From Begonia masoniana (lineage: Eukaryota; Streptophyta; Magnoliopsida; Cucurbitales; Begoniaceae), in contig CM039505.1 in the NCBI GenBank assembly GCA_022432975.1, positions 53,171,749-53,235,748 on the forward strand: a DNA stretch of 64,000 bases. The letters are read 5' to 3'. The notes under the pieces were generated by a model. It ran no database searches. It was not told the origin of the DNA and was given only the letters and a program-made list of their open reading frames with translations. The number at the start of each line of letters is the position of its first letter. The first letter of the stretch is position 1. Positions 1 to 10,700 of the stretch are shown here, one piece after another. Position numbers and translations under genes: made by a program.

Positions 1-1844
1 CAAATCCTTTTGAGTTAGGAAATATTTCAAGCTCTTATGGTCCGTATAGATTTCACATCTCTCTCCATATAAATAATGTCTCCAAATCTTCAAAGCATGA
101 ACTACCGCTGCAAGTTCCAAATCATGAGTTGGGTAGTTCTTCTCATGATCCTTCAATTGTCTCGAAGCATATGCCACCACTTTTCCTTCTTGCATGAGAA
201 CACATCCCAATCCATACTTTGAAGCGTCACTATAAACAACAAATTTTCCGGATCCAGATGGTATAGTAAGTATGGGTGCCGATATCAATCGTTTCTTTAA
301 CTCCTGAAAGCTTTGCTCGCATTTTTCGGTCCATAAATACTTGGCACCTTTCTTGGTTAGCTTCGTAAGCGGGTTGGCTAAGCTTGAAAATCCTTCTACA
401 AATCTTCGGTAATATCCTGCAAGACCCAAAAAACTCCTTATGTCGGCTGCGTTCTTTGGTTGTGGCCATTTACTAACAGCTTCAATTTTCTTTGGATCCA
501 CTGATACACCTTCTCTTGAAACAATGTGACCGAGAAAAGCCACCTCCTCCATCCAAAATTCACACTTAGAAAATTTTGCATATAACTTTTCTCGTCTCAA
601 TGTTGATAAAACAATCTTCAAATGTTCCTCATGTTCTTCCTTACTCTTTGAGTAAACAAGGATATCGTCAATAAAGACTATCACGAAATCATCCAAATAC
701 GTCTTGAAAATTCGATTCATTAAATCCATAAATGCGGCTGGGGCATTACTCAATCCAAACGGCATGACCCGAAATTCAAAGTGGCCATATCTGGTGCGAA
801 ACGCCGTTTTGAACACGTCATCTTCCTTAATTCTTAATTGATGATAGCCCGATCTGAGATCAATCTTTGAGAAAATAGCCGCTCCCTTTAGTTGATCAAA
901 AAGATCATCAATTCTAGGTAGTGGATATTTATTTTTAATAGTGACTTTGTTGAGCTCTCGATAGTCTATACACATTCTCATAGATCCGTCCTTTTTCTTT
1001 ACAAATAACACTGGTGCTCCCCAAGGTGAAAAACTCGGTTGAATAAATCCTTTTTCCAACAATTCATCTAGTTGGGTCTTCAATTCTTTTAGTTCGCTCG
1101 GTGCCATTCTATAAGAGCTTTAGAAATCGGCGCCGTTCCGGGTAGCAAATCAATGCTAAATTCCACCTCTCTCGCAGGTGGTAAATTTGTCAGGTCGTCA
1201 GGAAAAACATCTGGAAATTCACCAATTATTGGCACTTCATCAAGAGTCAGGGCTCCTTCAAGTTTGGAACATATAGCACTAGCCAGAATTCCAATGCATC
1301 CTGAATTCAATAATCTTCGAGCTCGCATAGCTGATATCATTGGAATTCTCGAACTCTTAGTGTCTCCATAGAAAAAGAATGGATTTATTCCAGGTAGTTG
1401 AAATTTAACCATCTTTTTACGACAATCAATAGTCGCATAATGCTTAGTCAGCCAGTCCATCCCAAGAATAACATCGTAGTCGTGCATTGCCAAAATAATT
1501 AAATTAGCTTCCAAATGATTTTCTCCAATCAAAACATTGCATCCTCTAATTATGGAATCAGCAAACATAACTTTGCCTGAGGGAATAGACACTCCTAATT
1601 GGTAGTCTAGCATTTCTATTTTGTTCCCTAACTTCTTAGCATGCTCAAGGGATATAAAAGAGTGAGTAGCTCCAGAATCAATTAATACGCAAGAAGAGAT
1701 GCCAGAGATAAAAATTGAACCTGTCACCACAGAGGCATTTGCTTCAGCTTCATCTTTCGTCATGGCGAAAACCCTAGCGGTTGCCTTGGGTTGCTCTCGA
1801 ACATTCTTTGGGCAGTCTTTAATAAAGTGTTCCCTGTTGACCAC
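1..1844 (-). pseudogene. gypsy pol: protease, reverse transcriptase, RNase H start (frameshifted, partial)
   Basis: The protease has the retropepsin motif LIDSGATHSF and a downstream ILGMDWL, both typical of plant gypsy elements. The reverse transcriptase follows from about 1110 to the left, with recognisable [19 protein letters not shown], a [12 protein letters not shown] box, and FIDDILVYS holding the catalytic Asp pair. The RNase H start ([16 protein letters not shown]) lies in the first 260 bases. A one-base loss near 1115-1120, between the protease linker and the RT, shifts the frame. The 3' part (rest of RNase H, integrase) is outside the window. Confidence 0.85.
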
Positions 1845-2809
1845 ACTTAAAGCAAGCCATAGTCAGATGACGACATTCTCCGTAATGTGGCTTCTTGCAT
1901 GAGGGACATATAGGCATATTAGATATCGTCGTGGGCTCTTTCTTAATGTGCTTAGAAGGTACTTCAGTATGTCCACTGGTAATTGGCCGTTTAGATCCAG
2001 CCCATGGTTGTTGCGGAGGTTTACCCCTTACAGTCTGGTTTGCATTATTGTATCTCCTTCTAAGCTCTTGGGCTTTGTTGACTTCCTTCTCCCCTTTCTC
2101 CGCACGCAATGCTTTGTCCACCACGAATGCAAATGGAGAGTCCTTGGAAGTAATAAGATAGATGTCTTTGAATATTTCCTGCCCTCAATCCTTGGATGAA
2201 ACGTTTTACCTTCATAACTTCATTACCAGCTATATGTGGGGCATATCGGGAAAGTTGCTCAAATTTGTGCAAATAGTCGATTACACTTCCCGTTTGTTTT
2301 AAAGCCATGAATTCCTCTGCCTTGGCATCCATCATAGAATCCGTAAAATACTTCTCATAGAAGAGCTCTTGAAACTTTTCCCATGTTATGGTAGCGACTG
2401 GATACAACACTTTCATTGAATCCCACCAATAACGAGCTTCCATTCGGAACATGGAAGATGCGCAATCCACTTTTTCCTCCTCTGAGATTTTGGCATGCTG
2501 AAACACCTCCTTGATGGTCCGGATCCAATTATCTGCTGCCGCCATGTCTGCCAAATTGCCAGTAAAAGTTGGGGGATCCATTCTATGAAATCTATCAAAA
2601 TCCAGCTCCACAGGTCGGGGCCTATTGGGAGCCTGAGCCTGTATATTAACTGCTTGTGCAGAGGCGGTAGCCGCCTGGGTTGCTGCATTAGCTGCCTGCG
2701 TTAATTGCTCGATCTGCCTTGCTTGCGTCTCGATCATGTCCATCATTCGATCAAGTACAGCATCTCGTTCGTTTCTAATTCCATTTCCATTTCCTCTACG
2801 ATTGGCCAT
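1819..2809 (-). pseudogene. gypsy gag (nucleocapsid with CCHC knuckle), frameshifted
   Basis: Gag polyprotein of element 1. The first segment (2809 to about 2160) has the usual retrotransposon gag core (WWDS, a WEKF..LFYEKYF-like stretch, and FEQLSRYAP). A frame change near 2160-2190 leads to the second segment, with a CPSC motif and the start of a CCHC zinc knuckle (CFKCGQQG). A further one-base insertion near 1830 breaks the knuckle, and its second half (HFIKDCP) continues in the frame of the protease. The ATG at 2809 lies about 190 bases inside the primer binding site, as expected. Confidence 0.8.
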
Positions 2810-2996
2810 AGTCTACATCACGGGGACTTTAATTTAAGAAAGCTATCTTTATATACTTGGAAATGTACTATAAAATTATCTAACATACTTTTATCAAAAT
2901 ATAACTTTTAATACAAACTTACTTGCTGATCGACAATCTTCCAGGTACACATGAGCATACAGATCAGTTTACAGAATCATTTTATAAACTCAGTTT

Positions 2997-3007
2997 CTCT
3001 GATACCA
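2997..3007 (-). promoter_or_regulatory. primer binding site, initiator tRNA-Met type (element 1)
   Basis: On the minus strand this reads TGGTATCAGAG, complementary to the 3' end of plant initiator tRNA-Met. It lies three bases inside the LTR end at 3011, where minus-strand DNA synthesis would be primed. Confidence 0.85.
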
Positions 3008-3010
3008 AAC

Positions 3011-4449
3011 TGTAACGCCCCAATTTTTTTAAAATCCCCAATTTGATTTCCCCAATTTGAAACCCTAATTGAAAACCCTAAAATTTATCCCCAAATCAAT
3101 TTAGATTTAAATTTCGAGCGTTAACAAAATTCTTAATTAAAAATATTAAATGAATTTGCGGAAGCTTTAGACAAAATTTAAAACATTAAATAAAATTGTC
3201 AAAAATTTAAGATAATTGCATAATAATTCATAAAACTTTAATATCAAATTTAACACATGTTCTTTAGAGTTTTAATAACATTTAAAATATTTAAAAATAA
3301 ATACTTTAAATTCATGTATCAGAAATTTCACGGCCTTCTTCTGTATGCTTGCTTGCCCCTGGAAAACTCTCGATTTCAGCCAGTTCTTCCTCAGATAAAA
3401 ACTCACCTACATCACAAAATTACAAAATATGAGATTTAACTCAGCAAGCAAAAATACGTGTAAGTGTCAAATTTAACATTTAACTTTTACCGAATCCTGA
3501 TTACAGACTGGTTGGAATTCATTTCCCAACCTTAGACTTAGCCATCTCATTGTCGTTCAGGCGTAGTCAAACAGACTGGTTGGAATTCTTTCTCAACCTT
3601 AGGCTTTAGCCATCGTATTCATACACATACAAAATGTCCTACAATTTTTATCTTCATACTATCTTATGTCAATGTCTAAACATGTGTGTTCAAATATTAG
3701 TAATGTGTAAGAAATCATTTATAAAAATAATATAATCTTTTGTGATGTAGGGCCATAGCCAAAACATTAAAAACAATATTTTTACTTACCTGAATTCCGA
3801 GCGGGTAGGTTATCGGGATTTTCTGATATTCCAATTAATTTCCTGCCTAAAAATATTTGGGTATTAAAATCCTACTTTAAATAAATCTAATTCTATAATA
3901 ATTTAGGCAGAATTTCCTTACCAGTAAAATCTTAGATCGGTTCGGGTCGAAATTCGAGTCAGGGTCAAAATTCGGGTTGGTTCGGGTTCGGTTTGGTTCG
4001 GATGAACAGTGCCCGGTTGTGAACAGTGCCTCGTTTGGTTTGGTTTGGTCTGTTCTGGTTTGATTTGGTTTGGGCTTGCAAAAAAAAACCGGTTCGGTTT
4101 ATTTTAAAAAAATAAAACCCTCTTCCCCTAATCTTCTTCTTCTTCGCGAGGGAGAACAGAGAGAAAGGGAGAGAGTGTTGCAGAGAGGGAGAGAACGAGA
4201 GGGAGGGAGCGAGGCCGAGAGAGAGAGCCGGAACGAGAGGGGGTCGGAGGTCGGAAATTGGCCGGCGAGGGTTCGGCCAGGTGAGCGCCGAACTCCGAGC
4301 AAGGTTCGGCCGAGGAGGGCTTCGTCGGAGAAGAGCTCGGCCGAGGTTCGGAAAGGGCGATTTCTGGCGAGGTGAGCTTCGATTTTTTTTTGGTGTGATT
4401 TCTCCTTCCCTAAACTTCTGAATTTATAGGCGAGAGTTTAGGTTTTTCA
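3011..4449 (-). repeat. 5' LTR of gypsy element 1
   Basis: The LTR starts next to the primer binding site with TGTAACGCCCC (plus strand), a very common plant gypsy LTR terminus. The right edge is placed at about 4449 because gag-like sequence of another element resumes there and a terminal CA is present; the partner LTR is outside the window, so this edge is a guess. Near 3960-4080 it holds repeated GGTTCGG/GGTTTGG words and two TGAACAGTGCC motifs, followed by a GA-rich stretch (4140-4215). Open frames inside it are not genes. Confidence 0.65.
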
Positions 4450-4450
4450 T

Positions 4451-4819
4451 TCAAAATTGTCTTCCGTTTTTGTCAAAAATCTTAGGCTGGAAGGAAGTTC
4501 TTCCTTCTTCTTTTTCAAAAATGGTTGCTGCACATGTTTTTGATGTGTTACACATAGCTATCAACTTCTTAAGAATTACTCTTAACCAATTCTCTGCAAC
4601 TTGAGGGTCAACATCGCATACAAACACTGGTAAGTTCATTCGCTCCAACTGCATAAAGTAATTCATGTGGCGGTCCTCTACATCCTAATTGCTGCGTTCT
4701 TGGAATATATTTTGCAGCGCACCTCTTAGAGTTATGATTGGATCAGTAGGATGCAATTCAGCCGATTGCACAGTAGGTGTTGCAGGGATACGGTTCCTAG
4801 GGAATCTTCTTGGCGGCAT
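4451..4819 (-). pseudogene. gag N-terminal fragment of second gypsy element
   Basis: From the ATG at 4819 the frame reads MPPRRFPRNR and continues toward the left, with a frame break near 4680. It ends with gag-like sequence (DPQVAENWLRVI, matching the usual gag pattern P..A..WL) before being cut at about 4450 by the LTR of element 1. It is a broken remnant. Confidence 0.6.
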
Positions 4820-4954
4820 TTTTTTAAAAAAAAATCTAAAAAAAAATAATTTACATTTTTAGTTTAGAATACGTTTTTTTCATAATAATAATTCATGTAT
4901 ATCATCACATCATCTAACTTACAAGTGTCACTTTTCAAGATGGGTAATCTAGTT

Positions 4955-4963
4955 CTGATACCA
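4955..4963 (-). promoter_or_regulatory. primer binding site of second gypsy element
   Basis: The minus strand reads TGGTATCAG, the initiator tRNA-Met primer site, seven bases from the LTR terminus TGTCACGCCTC at 4971. Confidence 0.7.
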
Positions 4964-4970
4964 AAATTTT

Positions 4971-6430
4971 TGTCACGCCTCAAAGGAGACCTGAGACAAA
5001 ATGATGAACGACTAACTCGAAAATCGAGTTAAAACGTTCAACACTTAATTTCATTTACTTGAAAGACGCAGCGAAAAATTTATAAAATTAATATAAATCC
5101 AGGGCTCGGAACACATGGATTAAACAAGTTTAACAAATAACACTAGATAATATGATGATATATGTTCAAATAAAATAACTGCGTGAAACAAATAGAATAA
5201 AGCTTACACCAATAGTATATAACCTTAAAATTTGAAATAAATCATCAAATGAAAAATTATAAAAAAATTAGAGAATCCTTTTAAAGAGACTACTCCAACT
5301 AGAACTCCTCTTGATTGGATCCTAAAAGGGGGAAGTCGTTTGGGGTGAGTCGACTAAACTCAATAGGGATAGAGTTTACTTTCAGCATTTATAAAATGTT
5401 TATGCTTATACTCAACAATTAATACAAAAGAGTACTTGTCAATATATAAATTAAGTAAACCCAACTATGATATTTTAAAAGAAATTTAGTGGAAATGAAG
5501 TCTCTCATGGACTCCGAACACACTAGGCCATCAGCCATGATTTAAAAAAAAAAAAACAACGACATTCGGCAGTCGCAAGCCGCATAATTACCCTGATCAG
5601 GTTTAGGGTTTCGCGCCCAAGGACACGACTTTTCAGCTGTTCCATTACTTCTAGTTAAAACATACAGTTCACATCAAATAATAAAGTATGCAATTGGTAA
5701 ATATGTAAATAAAACAATGACACAAAATTAAATAATTATTTTATGCTAAATTATTGAATTAAAAACAATGCTTAACCAAAAATAAATAAACTCCTACCTT
5801 GAGTAGATCTACAATCGGCAAGCCCAAAAATCCAGAGTCCAAGTATCCAAATTTTAAATTAATATTCGCACCTCTGACGACCAAGACAAACAACTCGGAT
5901 CAGCTCTACCACTTCAGAGAATTTAACACCTACAACCAATTACTTATCCATCAAAGATTGATCTCAAGATCAGTGATTCAAAATCAAGAAATAGAGGTAG
6001 AAAAATCAGGTCTTTCATCTTACCAAAAATTTTGATTTATCTGATCTTTCGAAACTTCCAACAACAACCCAAAAATTCGAGAATTCTCTCTTCCAAAATC
6101 ACATAGACAGCTCTACGATAATCCCCTTCCAACAGAGAAGAATTTGATTAACATTTTAGGCGTGTGATAGTTTTAGAATCGGAAGAAAAAAGAGAAAATT
6201 AACTTACCTAGGATTGGGTCTTTCTCCTTGACCAAGGTTGAAAATCAAGTCCCCAAATCGCCTCTGAAAATCATCGAGAAAAAGCATTTCAGAGGGAGGG
6301 TGAAGATAAAAGAAAGGTTTCTGCGAGGAGTTCTTAACAGAATAAGGGATTTATGGAGAAAGAGAGAGAGATTGTAAAGGTGGAAGTTTAATGAGGAAGA
6401 AATTACCTTCCATAGCATATACTTTTATAA
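4971..6430 (-). repeat. 5' LTR of second gypsy element
   Basis: It begins (plus strand) with TGTCACGCCTC right after the primer binding site. It has no credible coding potential. The right boundary is approximate, placed where the sequence becomes T-rich near 6430; no partner LTR is in the window to fix it. Confidence 0.5.
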
Positions 6431-7707
6431 TTTTTTTTTTCTCCGACCACTTCTTTGACGGCTTGCTCCCCAATTCAAATGATGAATTTCATAGTGATGT
6501 AGTTTCCTTATGTTTTGATTTTTTCGGGAACCTAAATTCAAATTCCTAAGGTCATTTAGCACCAAGCAATAAGCATAAGGTGGGGTGGGGGTGAGCGGCA
6601 GTAAAGGGTTGTGGTCGTAGGGAATGTGCTGAAAAGTTCCTTGATTTGCACTATCTCTGCAGAAAGAAACATTTTATCCCATACCTTGAACGCGGAAGAC
6701 AGCTTCCATGTCATCCTCTTACTCTTGTTTCCCAATTAAATGTACTTACAATTGTTCAGTTTCCCTACCACTATGCTTCATTATTTAGGATTCTTAAGCC
6801 CTCTTTTTTGATACATTACCCACTTCTTTGATTGGTGATGAATTGATTTATTTTGTTTTAGATGATAAATGGCAGACAGCTTCAAATTTGTGGCTTCTTT
6901 TATTGTTTACATCTCCCATATTTTATTATGTGCACCACTTAAGGAGCATAGGAGGAGCATATGAGATTAAAATCTAATAGTTTTTGGGGAGGAGATCTAC
7001 GTCTATCCTAATGAGCCACTTATTCATGTTGATCGATTGATTGCTAAAGGAAAGGAATAGAGTTATCTTTTTAATGATCTGATTAAGGATCAAATCTAAA
7101 TACATGTTTTTCAAAAAAGAGATCAACCTATAATCTTCCTTTCATGCAAAACATTGGGATGGGTGTTTTATTAAATCTTGACAATGAAACAAGTAAAATA
7201 TATAGTTGGATATACATTTTGAATGGAAGCCAAAATAGAAGCACCGTCTAATTTTTTCAATTGCTCTCATATATATTTCTCTTAGTATTGTATGTGACAC
7301 ATAACAACAAATATGATTCATTAGAAGTTATCATGTCTAAAATAGTGGATATAGAAGTATGAGGATCAGTCCAGTACATAAAATAAATCTTCAAATTGTA
7401 ACTTCTGAAATGCTTGAATAATGTTAACAAAAGATATCTGATATAATGATTTTTTTTTTCCTGAAATCTCATGATTGGAGATGTTAATGTTTCTTCTTTA
7501 TAGGTTGCACGGCAGTAATGTTCAAATGACAATTGTTATGACTGGTGGACATTGACCTTTAAAGTTAGAGAACTTGCAATCCAGTGGTTATGGAGGATAA
7601 TGAAATGTAAATTTTTTTTGACAATTAAAATTTTTGACCCTCTTATAGATTATGCTGCGGTTTTTTTTATTTTGCTCCTAAAAACAGATTATACTAATTT
7701 TCTTTAG
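6431..7707. other. AT-rich intergenic region upstream of PIP5K
   Basis: No credible coding frame or RNA gene is seen. It holds a short G-rich stretch near 6580-6600 and otherwise AT-rich sequence. It should contain the promoter and 5' UTR of the PIP5K gene, possibly with an upstream intron: a TTTAG stands just before the chosen start, so a short upstream exon cannot be excluded. Confidence 0.4.
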
Positions 7708-10700
7708 TTGCATTTGTTTAGTTTCATGATGCAAGAGAGGACCTTCTCAAATGGAGATGAATATATTGGTAATTTCAACGGAGCATTGCCGCAAGGTAAG
7801 GGCAAGTATATATGGGCTGATGGAACAGTCTATTTAGGTGATTGGGAAGAAGGCAAAATAACCGGTGAGGGACAGATAATTTGGCCCTCTGGAGCAAAGT
7901 ACGAGGGTGATATCTCTAGTAGTTATCTCAACGGTCTTGGTGAATTTAAAAACACCGGTGGTTCCATTTATAAGGGAGCTTTGAGGATGAATATTTACCA
8001 TGGTATTGGCAAAAAGCATTATGTTAATTTAGATATTTATGATGGGTCTTGGAAAGAAGGAGAGCGTGATGGTTGTGGTCATTACTTGTGGAATTCTGGT
8101 AATTCATACGTCGGGAATTGGAAGGGGGGTAAAATGTGTGGTAAAGGGGTTATGAAATATGTAAATGGAGATATTTTTAGTGGCTTCTGGTTAGAAGGGT
8201 TCAAACATGGATGTGGAATTTATAAGTTTGGTGATGGGGGCTATTACTTGGGAACATGGAATAGAGGTCTCAAGGATGGAAAAGGAACATTTTATCCTTA
8301 TGGAACCCAACCTCTAATTTTTGGGAAGTGGTCAAGCTTGTTAGGAAACAACGATAATGAACATTTTGCTTCGTCCGGTAGTTCATCGCAACATTTTGAG
8401 CAAAGCAAACTTTCTATATTAAAAGTGAATAAAACCAGCCTTTTTGATAAGATCTTTCTTTGGAGAATTTTAAGAACTTCAGGTCGAATATCAGACAGAG
8501 CTCCAATTGGTGAAAAATTGGGCCCTAGTGATAATGCCTCTAAAGAAACTATGTGTACGTGTAAAGAGTTATCATGCACGTTGTTCCATGCCTCAGATGA
8601 TGGTAGAGATGCGGTTTGTGGCAAAAATAGTTTAGTTTATGAGAAAGAATACATGCAGGGAGTTCTAATGAAAGAGAGGATTAGGAGTTTTGCAGAGATG
8701 GTTCATAAATATAAACGTCAAAACAAACTTTCCCTCAAAACATCAACGAAGAAGTCGAGTGTCGACATTGATGAAGGTCATCGAAGCTATTATCTAATGC
8801 TTAACTTGCAACTTGGTATCAGGTACATTGAATAATGCCTTTTGTATTGTGTTTGAATTTACAGTGTTGTTGATACTGGATCCCTTCAATTTGGGCAAAA
8901 TTGAGATGATCTGTTTCTGTTGGCAATGAGAACTTTCTCCCGGTCTGCTCGCCCAAATTTTAGAAAACTTTGGGAACACATCGTGCTCCTCATGCTTTTT
9001 TCTGCTTTAACTATTACTCTTGACTACGTAATAATGAACTTCCCTTTTATTGTTCTTAAAAAACGTGGTTGGTTGGCTTTATCATTCTGGAACAGTACAA
9101 GTGCTTGGCGTCTTAAAATAACATTGAGTTTTGCCAAAGGAGATTCATTTAGTTCACATCCAACTTGAAAACGTAAATGATACCAATCATTTTAGCTTCT
9201 CGGAAGAAGAATGCTGAAGTTCTTCCTTTGTTAAAAATTTTCAGTACATTTAGCATTTAATATAAACAAACATCATTGTTGGTGTCATGAGTTTTGCTTT
9301 TGAAAAAAAAAATGTTTTTGTTACAACCATGGTCAATATTAATTTTTCCACAAAGAAGTGGTTATCACATAGTGTATCGTCGTTAAAAACTTATCACTCT
9401 CAAGAAATACGTTACAATCAGTATTTTAATTTGAAAAGGTGTTAAGCAGATATTTGTCCTTAAATTGTTTAACCTCATATCTGTTTCCTCTACTGAAAAT
9501 TTTAATTGATGCTTTATGATTCCATTTTGAATTTATAAATATTTGGAGTTCTCTTCTTCTTTGCTAATTTCAATTAGAAGGATTGGATTTTGTTACACTT
9601 ACTAAGTTGTATGTTCATAGTTATCAGGTACACTGTGGGGAAGATTACACCTGTACCAATGCGCGAAGTTCGATCTTCTGATTTTGGAGAAGGAGCTCGA
9701 ATAAGGATGTATTTTCCCCGAAGAGGCTCTCAGTATACTCCTCCACATTTTTCGGTGGATTTCCATTGGAAAGATTATTGTCCAATGGTTTTTAGGTATC
9801 TGATTTTGTATCGTGTAACATTCATGATGATCTATCAATTTATTTGGGCAAAGGTTAATCAATGGAAGTATCCTATGTTATGGAGAATTCAAATTTGATG
9901 GTTTGAAAGTAGTGGATTTTCTTCTTCACCGCTGAAAAATGTTACTTCCGAGGAATGATATTATTTTACTTTCTGGATTATTTGTTTTGAGAGTAAACGA
10001 ATATTTAGTTGCCTAAATTCTTGGACTCCGCATTTCTGTTGTGATTCTGCATTTATTTTTTTTTTAAATGACTTCATAATTGATGAACAATTCAGGAATC
10101 TGAGAGAGATGTTCAAGTTGGATGCGGCAGAGTACATGATGTCCATGTGTGGCGATGATGGTCTAAGGGAACTTTCTTCTCCTGGGAAAAGTGGCAGTAT
10201 CTTTTATCTTTCTCAAGATGATAGATTTGTGATTAAGACGTTAAAAAAATCCGAGCTGAAGGTTTGAAAATCATTTTAATTGCATTTGTTGCCGTCTTCT
10301 AGTCCATGGATATTCCTCAATTTCTCATGTATCTATCATTCAAAAAATTTTGAATGAATTTTTTTTCGCAAAGAATATATAACTGATGTTGTACAAGCCT
10401 ACATTTCTTATTTTATTAAACTTTTTATTATATTAAGGTCTATTAATTTTTAATTAATTATATTATAACGTTGACTTATTTTTTTAAGTGTTCGTTTCTT
10501 AACATTATTATTTGTAAGTTTATTTAAAAACTCTCTGGTGAGTTTTAAATTTTTTTTTTCAGAATTAATATAATTTATTCCTATTATGAAAATTTATTCT
10601 CTAATGTTGGTTTACTTTTTCGTTTTGATTTCAAACAAAAATTCTACTACAACCAATAAAGACAGTTGCCGGAGGGAGTTATCGTTTTGTTTTCTAATTT

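Larger units (their letters stand above)
1..4449 (-). mobile_element. Ty3/gypsy LTR retrotransposon (element 1), 5' part
   Basis: An LTR retrotransposon read right to left: 5' LTR (from 3011, right edge uncertain), primer binding site, gag, zinc knuckle, protease, reverse transcriptase and the start of RNase H, then it leaves the window at base 1. The order PR-RT-RNaseH with an FIDD-type RT box is that of Ty3/gypsy. Its LTR appears to interrupt the gag of a second gypsy element to the right, so it is the younger of the two. At least three reading-frame breaks show that this copy, as written, cannot make its polyproteins. Confidence 0.85.
4450..6430 (-). mobile_element. second gypsy element (host of element 1): gag start, PBS, LTR
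   Basis: A second LTR element on the minus strand, represented by its LTR, primer binding site and first part of gag. Element 1 seems to have landed in its gag, so the rest should lie to the left of the window. The outer edge near 6430 is not defined by a visible target duplication. Confidence 0.6.

Noticed and set aside
4070..4375. 101-codon plus-strand frame
   Set aside because: Lies inside the LTR of element 1, is Glu/Arg-rich from a GA-repeat, and has no family resemblance.
5799..6035. 78-codon plus-strand frame
   Set aside because: Lies inside the LTR of the second gypsy element with no family resemblance.
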